Positions 15,530 to 22,818 are shown, counted from the first letter of the stretch. The stretch: 34,583 bases of DNA from Methylobacter sp. (GCF_004322395.1 NZ_SCTW01000043.1:1-34583); one strand, 5' to 3'. Numbers and translations are program-made. Notes: generated by a model not told the origin, from the sequence alone.

Positions 15530-16759
15530 ATGAACAAACCTAAAAAAGTCGCGATTCTTACGGCGGGCGGCTTGGCCCCTTGCCTAAACTCAGCCATCGG
15601 CAGTCTTATCGAGCGTTACACTGAAATCGATCCTTCGATTGAAATCATCTGCTACCGTAGCGGTTATAAGGGCCTGCTGTTGGGCGATTTTTATACAGTT
15701 ACTCCGGCAATCCGCGAGAAAGCGGGTCTTTTGCATCGCTTCGGCGGCTCAGTGATCGGCAACAGCCGCGTCAAGCTGACTAACGTTAAAGACTGCATTA
15801 AACGCGGATTGGTTCAAGAAGGCCAAGATCCGCAGAAAGTTGCAGCCGACCAATTGGTCAAAGACGGCGTGGATATTCTGCACACTATCGGCGGCGACGA
15901 TACCAATACTGCTGCGGCTGATCTGGCTGCGTTCCTGGCGAAAAACAACTACGGCCTTACCGTTATCGGCCTGCCTAAAACCGTCGATAACGATGTGTTC
16001 CCAATCAGACAATCGTTGGGCGCCTGGACGGCTGCAGAGCAGGGTGCGCGTTACTTCTGGAACGTTGTTGCCGAAAACAATTCCAACCCACGCATGCTGA
16101 TTGTCCATGAAGTGATGGGACGCAGCTGCGGCTGGTTGACTGCCGCGACGGCTGTTGAATACCGCAAGCTGCTGGATCGCGCCGAATGGCTGCCTGAGCT
16201 GGGCCTGGATCGTGCGACTTATGAAGTGCATGGTGTATTTATCCCTGAAATGACTATCGATCTTGCTGCCGAAGCGGCTCGCCTTCGCGCAGTGATGGAT
16301 AAAGTGGATTGCGTGAATATCTTCGTTTCGGAAGGTGCTGGTGTCGAGTCTATCGTTGCTGAAATGCAAGCCAAAGGACAGGAAGTGCCGCGCGACGCTT
16401 TCGGCCACGTCAAACTGGATGCGGTTAATCCAGGTAAATGGTTTGGCGATCAGTTCGCACAAATGATCGGCGCTGAAAAAACGCTGGTACAAAAATCAGG
16501 CTATTTTGCTCGCGCTTCTGCGGCTAATGTTGAAGACATTCGTTTGATCAAGTCTTGCGCCGATCTTGCCGTTGAGTGTGCATTCCGCCGCGAATCAGGC
16601 GTGATCGGCCACGATGACGATCAAAATTTCGTACTGCGTGCGATTGAGTTTCCACGTATCAAAGGTGGCAAGCCTTTTGACCTGGATACAGCTTGGTTTA
16701 ACCAAACTTTGGCTGAAATCGGCCAGACCAAGGGTGCCAAGGTTGAGGTTGGGCACTAA
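15530..16759 (+). CDS. pfp: Pyrophosphate-dependent 6-phosphofructokinase
   Basis: A 409-residue reversible enzyme: fructose-6-phosphate + PPi to fructose-1,6-bisphosphate + Pi. PPi rather than ATP use is indicated by GGDDT (121-125), where ATP enzymes usually have GGDGS, and by PKTVDNDV (149-156), where the Lys-Thr is typical of PPi-PFK. HEVMGRSCGWLT is the substrate-binding MGR motif. In methanotrophs the PPi enzyme replaces ATP-PFK and can also act on sedoheptulose-7-phosphate; that is family knowledge. I prefer ATG 15530; an upstream in-frame TTG at 15518 adds four residues, and neither has a clear ribosome site. It lies next to fbp, placing two F6P/FBP-interconverting enzymes side by side. 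A strong hairpin follows the stop at 16768. Confidence 0.94.
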   Translation: MNKPKKVAILTAGGLAPCLNSAIGSLIERYTEIDPSIEIICYRSGYKGLLLGDFYTVTPAIREKAGLLHRFGGSVIGNSRVKLTNVKDCIKRGLVQEGQDPQKVAADQLVKDGVDILHTIGGDDTNTAAADLAAFLAKNNYGLTVIGLPKTVDNDVFPIRQSLGAWTAAEQGARYFWNVVAENNSNPRMLIVHEVMGRSCGWLTAATAVEYRKLLDRAEWLPELGLDRATYEVHGVFIPEMTIDLAAEAARLRAVMDKVDCVNIFVSEGAGVESIVAEMQAKGQEVPRDAFGHVKLDAVNPGKWFGDQFAQMIGAEKTLVQKSGYFARASAANVEDIRLIKSCADLAVECAFRRESGVIGHDDDQNFVLRAIEFPRIKGGKPFDLDTAWFNQTLAEIGQTKGAKVEVGH

Positions 16760-16767
16760 CAATGCAT

Positions 16768-16793
16768 CGTTCCCACGCTCCGGCGTGGGAACG
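16768..16793. terminator. Palindromic repeat / possible terminator after PPi-PFK
   Basis: CGTTCCCACGC (16768-16778) and GCGTGGGAACG (16783-16793) form a perfect 11-bp stem with a TCCG loop, starting 9 bases after the PPi-PFK stop. No U-run follows. This sequence type is a known kind of dispersed intergenic palindrome, so termination is only one possible role. Confidence 0.6.
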
Positions 16794-16804
16794 CAGTTAT
16801 TGAA

Positions 16805-16858
16805 GCCTGTCCTGAGTCTTGTCGAAGGGCTCCAGCGTCACGGTTGGCGACGCTGGAG
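16805..16858. repeat. Second intergenic repeat cluster before the GGCT gene
   Basis: GCCTGTCCTGAGTCTTGTCG, typical of a widespread bacterial intergenic repeat, is followed at once by a hairpin: CTCCAGCGTC (16830-16839) and GACGCTGGAG (16849-16858), a perfect 10-bp stem with a 9-base loop. With the palindrome at 16768 this makes three repeat units packed into about 90 bp. Confidence 0.6.
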
Positions 16859-16935
16859 TGCCACAAGATGCCGTTTCCAGGCAGAAGTATCGGAACGATT
16901 AAAATGTTTCCGTGTCCGTTTTTAAACGACGCATC

Positions 16936-17337
16936 ATGAATCCCGACGAATATATTTTTGTTTACGGAACACTCAGGCGTGATACGAACAGCGAGATGCA
17001 TCATCTTTTGGCTAAATATGCCGAATTTGTAGATGAGGCAACCTACCGCGGCAAGCTTTATAAAATCGATTACTACCCCGGCGCAGTTCCTTCCGATGAT
17101 CTCAATGATGCAGTGCAGGGTGAGGTCTATCAACTTCATCAAGCCGATGTTGCGCTTCCATTGCTAGATCAGTATGAAGAATGCGGCCCAGAGTTCCCCG
17201 AACCCAACGAATATAATCGTCAGAAACAATCCGTGTTACTTAGAGACGGGCGCACTGTTACTGCATGGGTTTATGTCTACAACCATTCCCCGGAAGGCTT
17301 GGAACTGATTATGAAATACATCCCCGTCCACTCTTAA
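16936..17337 (+). CDS. Gamma-glutamylcyclotransferase-like (AIG2/YtfP) protein
   Basis: A 133-residue protein of the GGCT/AIG2 fold. It starts with the substrate-loop motif YIFVYGTLR(R) and continues with PGAVPSDD, VQGEVYQL and LPLLDQYEECGPEFPEPNEYNR, where the first Glu after YE is placed like the family's catalytic acid. A 'TVTAWVYVYN' strand ends the fold. Family members cleave gamma-glutamyl groups, releasing 5-oxoproline, but substrates of the bacterial YtfP-like branch are mostly unknown. I chose ATG 16936 since YGTL normally sits close to the N-terminus; GTG 16912 would add eight residues. No good ribosome site is seen for either. It lies 23 bases before dtd and may be co-transcribed with it. 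Confidence 0.85.
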   Translation: MNPDEYIFVYGTLRRDTNSEMHHLLAKYAEFVDEATYRGKLYKIDYYPGAVPSDDLNDAVQGEVYQLHQADVALPLLDQYEECGPEFPEPNEYNRQKQSVLLRDGRTVTAWVYVYNHSPEGLELIMKYIPVHS

Positions 17338-17360
17338 AACTTGTCAGTCTGTAATACTTT

Positions 17361-17804
17361 ATGATCACCATTATCCAACGCGTAACTACCGCTAAAGTCA
17401 CTGTCGATAACCGGGACATCGGAAAAATCGACACCGGCATTATGGCGCTGGTTGCTGTGGAAAAGGCGGACACCGAAAAAGATGCTCAACGTCTGCTGGA
17501 GCGTATTTTGAATTATCGGATTTTCGCCGATAGCGATGATCGTATGAATCTGAGTTTGAGGGATATTAACGGCGGTTTATTGCTGGTTCCGCAATTCACG
17601 CTAGCGGCGGATACCGAAAAAGGCAACCGGCCCAGTTTTACTTCAGCTGCATCGCCGGAAAAAGGCAAGGAACTGTTCGATTATTTGCAACAACTGGCGA
17701 AGCAAACTTACCACAATGTTGAATTCGGCCAGTTTGGTGCCGATATGCAGGTTGCGCTGGTCAATAACGGCCCGGTTACTTTTACCTTGAGGACGACTCG
17801 TTAG
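17361..17804 (+). CDS. dtd: D-aminoacyl-tRNA deacylase Dtd
   Basis: A 147-residue cytosolic proofreading enzyme that removes D-amino acids (and mischarged Gly) from tRNAs. The family's chirality-checking Gly-cisPro motif is present as NNGPVTFTL near the C-terminus. The other conserved active-site motif, normally SQFT, reads PQFTLAAD here, with Pro replacing the Ser. N-terminal MITIIQRVTTAKVTV and central INGGLLLV match the family, and length is normal. The Ser-to-Pro change may be tolerated in some lineages; activity is inferred. It follows the GGCT-like gene closely and is followed by a U-tailed inverted repeat at 17832-17922. Confidence 0.93.
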   Translation: MITIIQRVTTAKVTVDNRDIGKIDTGIMALVAVEKADTEKDAQRLLERILNYRIFADSDDRMNLSLRDINGGLLLVPQFTLAADTEKGNRPSFTSAASPEKGKELFDYLQQLAKQTYHNVEFGQFGADMQVALVNNGPVTFTLRTTR

Positions 17805-17831
17805 GTGATTTCCAATACGACCCAAAGAATC

Positions 17832-17922
17832 GTCCACGAAAGACACGAAAAGCACGAACAATCCTGTAACGCAATTTTTGACTGTTTTTTCGTGTCTTTC
17901 GTGCTTTTCGTGGACCTTTTTT
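17832..17922 (+). terminator. CACGAAA-type inverted repeat with U-run after dtd
   Basis: GTCCACGAAAGACACGAAAA at 17832 onward (arm to 17858) is inverted imperfectly at 17887-17915 (ending TTTTCGTGGAC), followed by C and six Ts (17917-17922). Each arm is built of short CACGAAA-like units. It can act as a terminator for dtd on the plus strand and belongs to the same style of repeat as 22106-22150. Confidence 0.6.
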
Positions 17923-17982
17923 CTGTGGATCAGATTTTGATGGGGTTTTCTTTCTCGGGAATCACCTTAACATCGACTCCTA

Positions 17983-18111
17983 CTAATCATCTTCTTCATA
18001 AGGCTGCGCTTTCACATTATCAGGAATTTTCGGCATCTTGGCCGAGCGCAACAGAATTAGAGCGCTGCCCAAAACAAACAGCAGTGCGACTATAAACAGT
18101 ATTATCCACAT
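17983..18111 (-). CDS. Small single-helix membrane protein (DUF2897-like)
   Basis: A 42-residue protein. Residues ~2-22 form one strongly hydrophobic helix (WIILFIVALLFVLGSALILL), followed by RSAKMPKIPDN and an acidic end (YEEDD). The start at 18111 is set by GGGAGG lying 5 bases before the ATG on the minus strand; a longer frame to 18171 has no such support. The layout (one helix, then S-A-K and a Pro-containing polar tail) resembles the small DUF2897 family of gammaproteobacteria, whose function is unknown. It is divergent from trhP, 74 bp away. Assignment to DUF2897 is tentative, though the gene itself looks real because of the ribosome site and composition. Confidence 0.65.
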   Translation of the reverse strand: MWIILFIVALLFVLGSALILLRSAKMPKIPDNVKAQPYEEDD

Positions 18112-18185
18112 TCGAACCTCCCATTTTGGCTTGCATAGCGGGTTAAGATAGAATACTCCTACATAGATCATTTATATACTTCAAC

Positions 18186-19526
18186 ATGAAACAAGTCGAA
18201 CTGCTTTCTCCTGCCGGAACTCTTAAAAACATGCGCTATGCTTTTGCATACGGCGCAGATGCCGTTTATGCAGGACTGCCGCGTTATAGCCTTCGGGTGC
18301 GCAATAATGATTTTTTGGCCGATAATCTGGCCAAGGGCATAGATGAGGCCCATCAGCTCGGCAAAAAGTTTTTTCTGGCGACTAATGTGATTCCGCATAA
18401 CGCCAAGGTTAAAACCTTTATTAAAGATATTACCCCAATTATAGCGATGAAGCCGGACGCGTTGATTATGGCCGATCCGGGCTTGATTATGATGACTCGG
18501 GAAGCTTGGCCGGACATGCCGATACATCTGTCGGTGCAGGCCAATACCGTCAATTATGCATCGGTCAATTTCTGGAAAAGCATGGGTGTTGAGCGGGTCA
18601 TTTTGTCTCGCGAACTGTCATTGGATGAGGTTGAAGAAATCCGCCAGCTTTGCCCAGATACGGAACTTGAAGTGTTTGTCCACGGCGCGTTATGCATTGC
18701 TTATTCCGGTCGCTGTTTGTTATCCGGCTATTTTAATCACCGCGATCCTAATCAGGGTACTTGCACTAATTCCTGTCGTTGGAAATACGACACATTGCCC
18801 GCGCATGAAAACGCAGAGGGCGATTACGTACTGGATGGCGCGGCGCTGTCGATGTCGGATATCAGCAACGCTAGTTGTGGCGGCGCAGAAAGACATCCGT
18901 TGGCGGACAAAATATATTTTCTGGAAGAAGAAGGCCGCAAAGGTGAGCTGTTGCCGGTCATGGAAGATGAAAACGGCACCTATATCATGAACTCGAAAGA
19001 CTTAAGAGCTATCGAGCATGTGCAGCGCCTGGTCGAAATCGGTGTAGATAGCCTCAAAATCGAAGGCCGCACCAAGTCGCATTATTATGTAGCGCGTACT
19101 GCACAAACTTATCGCCAAGCGATTGACGATGCGTTGGCAGGCCGTGCATTCCAGCCTGAACTGATCGGCGTTTTGGAAAATCTTGCCAATCGGGGGTATA
19201 CCGATGGTTTTTACCAGCGCCACCATACCCACGAACACCAAAACTATATGACCGGTTACTCCAAAAGCCATCAGCAGCAATTTTGCGGAGAAATCAGGAG
19301 CTATGATCAGTCAACCGGCCTTGCAACGATTGATGTGAAAAACAAATTTTCGGTTGGCGATAAACTGGAATTAATATTGCCGGAAGGCAATCAGGACATT
19401 ATCGTCGAACGCATGGAAGGCATGTATGGACAAGACATGGAAGAAGCATCGGGCGGAGGCTATGAAGTAAAAATACCGCTGCCGGAAATATGCGGCGATA
19501 ATGGCTTGCTGGCGCGATATACTTAA
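18186..19526 (+). CDS. trhP: U32 family protein TrhP/YegQ (tRNA hydroxylation)
   Basis: A 446-residue U32 'peptidase' family protein that closely follows E. coli YegQ: it begins with VELLSPAGTLKNMRYAFAYG, has the conserved EVFVHGALCIAYSGRCLLSGY and DPNQGTCTNSCRW blocks whose Cys residues suit an Fe-S cluster, and YIMNSKDLRAIEHV and SLKIEGRTKS further on. The C-terminal beta domain (KNKFSVGDKLELILP) is complete. YegQ, now TrhP, is needed for prephenate-dependent 5-hydroxyuridine formation at the tRNA wobble position. This role is family knowledge. The stop is followed at once by a repeat hairpin (19529-19604). Confidence 0.93.
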   Translation: MKQVELLSPAGTLKNMRYAFAYGADAVYAGLPRYSLRVRNNDFLADNLAKGIDEAHQLGKKFFLATNVIPHNAKVKTFIKDITPIIAMKPDALIMADPGLIMMTREAWPDMPIHLSVQANTVNYASVNFWKSMGVERVILSRELSLDEVEEIRQLCPDTELEVFVHGALCIAYSGRCLLSGYFNHRDPNQGTCTNSCRWKYDTLPAHENAEGDYVLDGAALSMSDISNASCGGAERHPLADKIYFLEEEGRKGELLPVMEDENGTYIMNSKDLRAIEHVQRLVEIGVDSLKIEGRTKSHYYVARTAQTYRQAIDDALAGRAFQPELIGVLENLANRGYTDGFYQRHHTHEHQNYMTGYSKSHQQQFCGEIRSYDQSTGLATIDVKNKFSVGDKLELILPEGNQDIIVERMEGMYGQDMEEASGGGYEVKIPLPEICGDNGLLARYT

Positions 19527-19528
19527 AA

Positions 19529-19604
19529 GATAGGCGAAAGGCACAAGGCTAAAGGCGAAAAAAGCTTGCCGCCTTTCGCCCTTTGCCTTTAGCCTTGTGC
19601 CTTT
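19529..19604. repeat. Dispersed GATAGGC repeat, copy 2, forming a long hairpin
   Basis: The segment 19529-19563 is the second copy of the 35-bp repeat found after fbp. Here it is followed by its own inverted partner: AAAGGCACAAGGCTAAAGGC (19537-19556) pairs perfectly with 19585-19604, a 20-bp stem with a 28-base loop. GGCGAAA/TTTCGCC inside allows an alternative stem. It fills almost the whole gap between trhP and rraA and may reduce read-through. Confidence 0.75.
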
Positions 19605-19626
19605 ATATCCTTTTGAGACTTAAATC

Positions 19627-20112
19627 ATGACTTTTACTACCGCCGACCTTTGCGATGCCCATTCAGCGGAAGATCACTTCCAGATTGCCGAACCGCTGCT
19701 CAAATCATACGGTGGCCACTCAAGCTTTTGCGGTCAAATCACGACAGTAAAAGTTTTTGAAGATAATGTTTTAGTCAGGACAGTGCTGGAAGAGAAGGTC
19801 GACAACAGGGTACTGGTTGTTGATGGTGGAGGCTCTCACCGTTGCGCTCTGCTGGGCGCTGATTTGGCAAGGCTTGCTATCGCCAATGGCTGGCAGGGCA
19901 TTGTTATTCATGGCTGCATTCGAGACTCAGAAATCATCAATCAACTTCCCATAGGAATACGCGCATTACATACGCATCCGTTAAAAAGCCATAAAAAAGA
20001 CCATGGCGACCGCGACTTATTAGTCACTTTTGCCGGTGTCAATTTCAAACAAAATCATTTTTTATACGCTGATGCCGATGGAATTATCGTCTCAGAAACA
20101 ATGTTGAGTTAG
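19627..20112 (+). CDS. rraA: Ribonuclease E activity regulator RraA
   Basis: A 161-residue protein of the RraA/MenG-like fold. It contains FTTADLCDAH, the conserved VLVVDGGGSHRCALLGADLARLA loop, and GWQGIVIHGCIRDSEIINQLPIGIRAL. These match RraA, which binds RNase E and reduces mRNA decay in E. coli. Related proteins are HMG/CHA aldolases sharing the G-GGS and G-RD motifs, so enzymatic activity is not strictly excluded, but the length and the SHRCALLGA segment favour RraA. It lies 36 bases before ispH. Confidence 0.92.
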   Translation: MTFTTADLCDAHSAEDHFQIAEPLLKSYGGHSSFCGQITTVKVFEDNVLVRTVLEEKVDNRVLVVDGGGSHRCALLGADLARLAIANGWQGIVIHGCIRDSEIINQLPIGIRALHTHPLKSHKKDHGDRDLLVTFAGVNFKQNHFLYADADGIIVSETMLS

Positions 20113-20148
20113 AATAACTCCAAATTAACCTAGTAAAGAACTCAAGAT

Positions 20149-21096
20149 ATGCAAATTGTACTCGCTAACCCCCGTGGATTCTGTGCCGGCGTAGACCGGG
20201 CTATTGAAATTGTCGATCAGGCCATTCAGGCTTTCGGCGCCCCCATTTATGTTCGCCATGAAGTTGTTCATAATCGTACGGTTGTTGACGGACTTAAAGA
20301 GAAAGGTGCTATCTTCATTGAAGACTTAACCGACGTGCCGGTTGGTTCTTATCTGATTTTTAGTGCTCACGGCGTTTCCAAACAAGTGCAGCAGGAAGCT
20401 AAAGAACGTAATTTAACTGTTTTTGACGCTACTTGCCCGCTGGTTACCAAGGTTCATTTGCAGGTTGCCAAACATGCGAAAGAGGACCGTGAGGTTATCC
20501 TGATCGGCCATGCCGGACACCCTGAAGTTGAAGGGACAATGGGACAATATGAACGCTGTACGGACAATGGCGGTATTTATCTGGTAGAAACTCCGGAGGA
20601 CGTTAAAAATCTGGTGGTAAAAAATCCCGATAATTTGGCTTATGTGACTCAAACTACTTTGTCGATAACCGATACCAAGATTATGGTGGATGCCTTAAGA
20701 GCGCGCTTTAAAGCGATACAAGAGCAGAAAAAAGACGACATTTGCTACGCCACGCAAAATCGTCAGGACGCAGTTCATGGACTGGCCAAAACGGCTGATA
20801 TTATCCTCGTAGTCGGATCGCCCAACAGCTCCAATTCCAACCGTTTGCGCGAAATTGCAGAACAACTCGGTAAACAAGCTTACCTAATTGATACCGCAAA
20901 AGATATGCAACAAAATTGGTTTGACGGTATTGAGGTGGTTGGCGTTACCGCCGGAGCCTCCGCGCCGGAAGTGTTGGTTCAGGAGGTTATCAATCAGTTA
21001 AAACAATGGGGTGGACAATCGACTATTGAGATTCAAGGCATAGAAGAAAAAGTGGTGTTTTCTTTGCCCAGAGAATTAAAAAAACACATCAACTAA
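20149..21096 (+). CDS. ispH: 4-hydroxy-3-methylbut-2-enyl diphosphate reductase IspH
   Basis: A 315-residue Fe-S enzyme catalysing the last step of the MEP isoprenoid pathway: HMBPP to IPP and DMAPP. The three cluster cysteines are in place: C12 (GFCAGV), C96 ([11 protein letters not shown]) and C199 (ICYATQNRQ). Substrate residues H41, H124 and E126 (HAGHPEVEG) and the SSNSNRL diphosphate-binding block are also visible. Full length, with no sign of damage. The product feeds quinones, hopanoids and carotenoids, all plausible in a methanotroph. A hairpin with a T-run follows the stop. Confidence 0.96.
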   Translation: MQIVLANPRGFCAGVDRAIEIVDQAIQAFGAPIYVRHEVVHNRTVVDGLKEKGAIFIEDLTDVPVGSYLIFSAHGVSKQVQQEAKERNLTVFDATCPLVTKVHLQVAKHAKEDREVILIGHAGHPEVEGTMGQYERCTDNGGIYLVETPEDVKNLVVKNPDNLAYVTQTTLSITDTKIMVDALRARFKAIQEQKKDDICYATQNRQDAVHGLAKTADIILVVGSPNSSNSNRLREIAEQLGKQAYLIDTAKDMQQNWFDGIEVVGVTAGASAPEVLVQEVINQLKQWGGQSTIEIQGIEEKVVFSLPRELKKHIN

Positions 21097-21108
21097 CATT
21101 CCTCGCTA

Positions 21109-21149
21109 CGGGACGGTCGTTCAACCGATTGATCGCCCCGGCCTTTTTT
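21109..21149 (+). terminator. Rho-independent terminator after ispH
   Basis: CGGGACGGTCGTTC (21109-21122) pairs with GATTGATCGCCCCG (21127-21140) over 12 of 14 positions, counting G-U pairs, with an AACC loop. Six Ts follow at 21144-21149. Confidence 0.6.
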
Positions 21150-21327
21150 CATCGCAGAGTCAACCTTGAGCTCGGATTAATATAGAGCAAAAACCGTCGT
21201 TTTTATCTAAAATAGTTGGTGTTGTAAAAGCAACCTTAACGCCAATAATGACAGGCCAAAAATAAATGCTATAAAAAACGGCTCCTTATTATTGTTAACA
21301 TTATTTTTATTTTTCCTAAAGATGATT

Positions 21328-21687
21328 ATGACTCTTACCGCAATGGATCTTGTCGCTCAAGCCAAACAAAATATTGTTGAAATTGATATTGATGCCGCAA
21401 AAAATACCTTGGAGACAAGCCTAATCCTGGACGTCAGGGAACTTTCTGAATATGCCTCAGGCCACTTACCTGGCGCGTTCAACATACCTCGTGGGGTATT
21501 GGAATTCAAGATCGGCTCACATCCTGACTTTCAGGATAAACAAGATGCCCATATCATTGTTTATTGCCAATCCGGCGGCCGTTCCGCATTGGCAACCGAA
21601 GTATTGAACAAGATGGGATTCAATAACACCGTCAGTATGGCAGGCGGATTTAAGGCATGGACTGACAGCGGTAATGAAGTAGTCTGA
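21328..21687 (+). CDS. Single-domain rhodanese-like sulfurtransferase
   Basis: A protein of about 119 residues with one rhodanese domain: LILDVRELSEYASGHLPGAFNIPRG, then the active-site loop CQSGGRS, then GGFKAWTDSG. Such proteins carry sulfur as a Cys persulfide for transfer to other proteins or cyanide. No signal peptide is evident when the start is taken at ATG 21328. In-frame alternatives are ATG 21322 and a TTG at 21292; the extra N-terminal piece (LTLFLFFLKM) would be a hydrophobic stretch, which I think is untranslated since it has no ribosome site. It is immediately followed by hslR with no gap, so the two are coupled. Possible sulfur donor to the nearby TusB/TusE system, by inference only. 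Confidence 0.85.
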   Translation: MTLTAMDLVAQAKQNIVEIDIDAAKNTLETSLILDVRELSEYASGHLPGAFNIPRGVLEFKIGSHPDFQDKQDAHIIVYCQSGGRSALATEVLNKMGFNNTVSMAGGFKAWTDSGNEVV

Positions 21688-22080
21688 ATGCCTGAACTGG
21701 ACGCTATTCGCTTGGATAAATGGTTATGGACTGCGCGTTTTTTTAAAACGCGCAAATTGGCCGCTGAAGCTATTTCCGGTGGGAAGGTTCATGTCAATGA
21801 CCAGCGCGTCAAGCCTGGAAAAGAAGTCAAAATCGGCGCTATGCTCTCCATCAGTAAAGATAATTATCGCTGGGACATCACCATTACCGGCATTAATAGC
21901 CAACGGCGTTCAGCTAAAGAAGCTGTTTTGCTCTATCAGGAAACCGCCGAGAGTCTTACCAAGCGCGAGCAGCAAATCATACAAAACCGTGAGCAGCGGG
22001 AGTTATTCGATTTTAGCGGCAAAGATCATAAACCGAACAAAAAAGAACGGCGTCTGATTCACCGATTTAAACAAGGGTAG
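21688..22080 (+). CDS. hslR: Ribosome-associated heat shock protein Hsp15
   Basis: A 130-residue S4-domain RNA-binding protein. The S4 fold is at the N-terminus: IRLDKWLWTARFFKTRKLAAEAISGGKVHVNDQRVKPGKEV described by its RLDKWLW start, TRxLAAE helix and GGKVHVN turn. A Lys/Arg-rich tail (KDHKPNKKERRLIHRFKQG) follows. Hsp15 binds free 50S subunits that carry nascent peptide and helps rescue stalled ribosomes. The ATG directly follows the TGA of the rhodanese gene. A CACGAAG-type hairpin follows the stop. Confidence 0.92.
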   Translation: MPELDAIRLDKWLWTARFFKTRKLAAEAISGGKVHVNDQRVKPGKEVKIGAMLSISKDNYRWDITITGINSQRRSAKEAVLLYQETAESLTKREQQIIQNREQRELFDFSGKDHKPNKKERRLIHRFKQG

Positions 22081-22105
22081 GGTTGCACAATCATCTTAAA
22101 GCAAT

Positions 22106-22150
22106 CACCACGAAGGACACGAAGTTTTATTTCTTCGTGTCTTCGTGGTG
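22106..22150. repeat. CACCACGAAG hairpin repeat between hslR and tusE
   Basis: CACCACGAAGGACACGAAG (22106-22124) pairs with 22133-22150 across an 8-base loop, with one bulged G. The convergent genes hslR and tusE end on either side, so it may serve as a two-way transcription end. It resembles the 17832 element in its CACGAA units. Confidence 0.7.
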
Positions 22151-22203
22151 AATTAATTAGTCTATTTGGGTTTTCTGCTTAAGTTGATGCGTATGGGGAG
22201 TTG

Positions 22204-22536
22204 CTACAAACAGGTGGGCGGCTTAGGCAAACCGGCCAACTTGCAGGCATATTTTAAGGGGCCGTCGGGAAACAAATTATGCAAATAACGACTGTTGCCT
22301 TTTGCTTCGCCCAATTCTTTCGCAATCGCTTTAGTAAAAACCCGCGTATTAGGCAGATGTTTGTAGTGCTGATAATAACGCCGAATAAACAAAATAATTT
22401 CCCAATGCTCATCGCTCAGCTTGATGTGGTTTAAATCGGCCAGCCGTTTTGCTACATCTTCATTCCAGTCTGCCTGATTTATCAAAAAACCCTGTTCGGT
22501 TGTTTTTAGCCGCGACTCCTGATTTGTCACGTCCAT
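22204..22536 (-). CDS. tusE: TusE/DsrC sulfur carrier with two C-terminal cysteines
   Basis: A 110-residue sulfur-relay protein of the TusE/DsrC family (EHWEIILFIRRYYQHY, TKAIAKELGEAKGNSRYLHNLFPDGP). The flexible C-terminal arm ends ACKLAGLPKPPTCL. It has the penultimate Cys (C109) common to all members and a second Cys (C98) 11 positions before it, the spacing of true DsrC. E. coli TusE has only the last one. In the Tus relay, the protein takes sulfur from TusBCD for MnmA to make 2-thiouridine in tRNA; in sulfur oxidisers and sulfate reducers DsrC carries a trisulfide between the two Cys. It overlaps the end of tusB by 10 bases and is the last gene of the three-gene minus operon. Confidence 0.9.
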   Translation of the reverse strand: MDVTNQESRLKTTEQGFLINQADWNEDVAKRLADLNHIKLSDEHWEIILFIRRYYQHYKHLPNTRVFTKAIAKELGEAKGNSRYLHNLFPDGPLKYACKLAGLPKPPTCL

Positions 22537-22817
22537 GATTGAATAACCGGGTTATTGACTGTCAATTCAACCAGTTCAGCGTAATCTATCACCTCGATCC
22601 CTTTAACTAGCTCATTAGGTACGATTCCGCGCACGGCAATATCATATGACAACACACAAAAGCGAGTGTCGCCGATTTGTTGGGCCAGCGTATTGCTTAT
22701 GCTGCCATTTTGTAAGATTCGCAGAACTGCGTTTTCAAGAAATATCACCACATCGCCGGAGTCAATGCGCTCTAAAATGGCGGTTTCAATAGGTGACTGA
22801 AAAATAAGGTGCAGCAC
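22527..22817 (-). CDS. tusB: Sulfur relay protein TusB/DsrH
   Basis: A 96-residue DsrE/DsrH-like protein starting MLHLIFQSP, the usual TusB N-terminus, with DVVIFLENAVLRIL, FCVLSYDIAVRGI and a final VIDYAELVELTVNNPVIQSW that matches the TusB C-terminus. In E. coli TusB is one subunit of the TusBCD hexamer that passes sulfur to TusE. tusC and tusD are not next to it here. The start is GTG at 22817, one base after the stop of the SMR gene, and the 3' end overlaps tusE. Thus transporter, tusB and tusE form one tightly packed unit. Confidence 0.88.
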   Translation of the reverse strand: MLHLIFQSPIETAILERIDSGDVVIFLENAVLRILQNGSISNTLAQQIGDTRFCVLSYDIAVRGIVPNELVKGIEVIDYAELVELTVNNPVIQSWT

Positions 22818-22818
22818 G

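Noticed and set aside
15749-16492. 247-codon minus-strand frame opposite PPi-PFK
   Set aside because: No recognisable domain; the plus strand encodes the complete PPi-PFK motif set.
16756-17142. 128-codon minus-strand frame across the repeat cluster and the GGCT gene
   Set aside because: It runs through palindromic repeats and opposite a conserved YGTLR protein, so is not a gene.
17805-18095. Plus-strand frame after dtd (96 codons)
   Set aside because: It is made largely of the CACGAA inverted repeat and then lies antisense to the small membrane protein.
21292-21327. Signal peptide or membrane anchor on the rhodanese
   Set aside because: The hydrophobic extension depends on a TTG start without a ribosome site; the ATG at 21328 gives a normal cytosolic rhodanese.
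15298-22150. CRISPR array
   Set aside because: The repeats are palindromic, differ from each other and are not regularly spaced by unique spacers; no cas genes are present.
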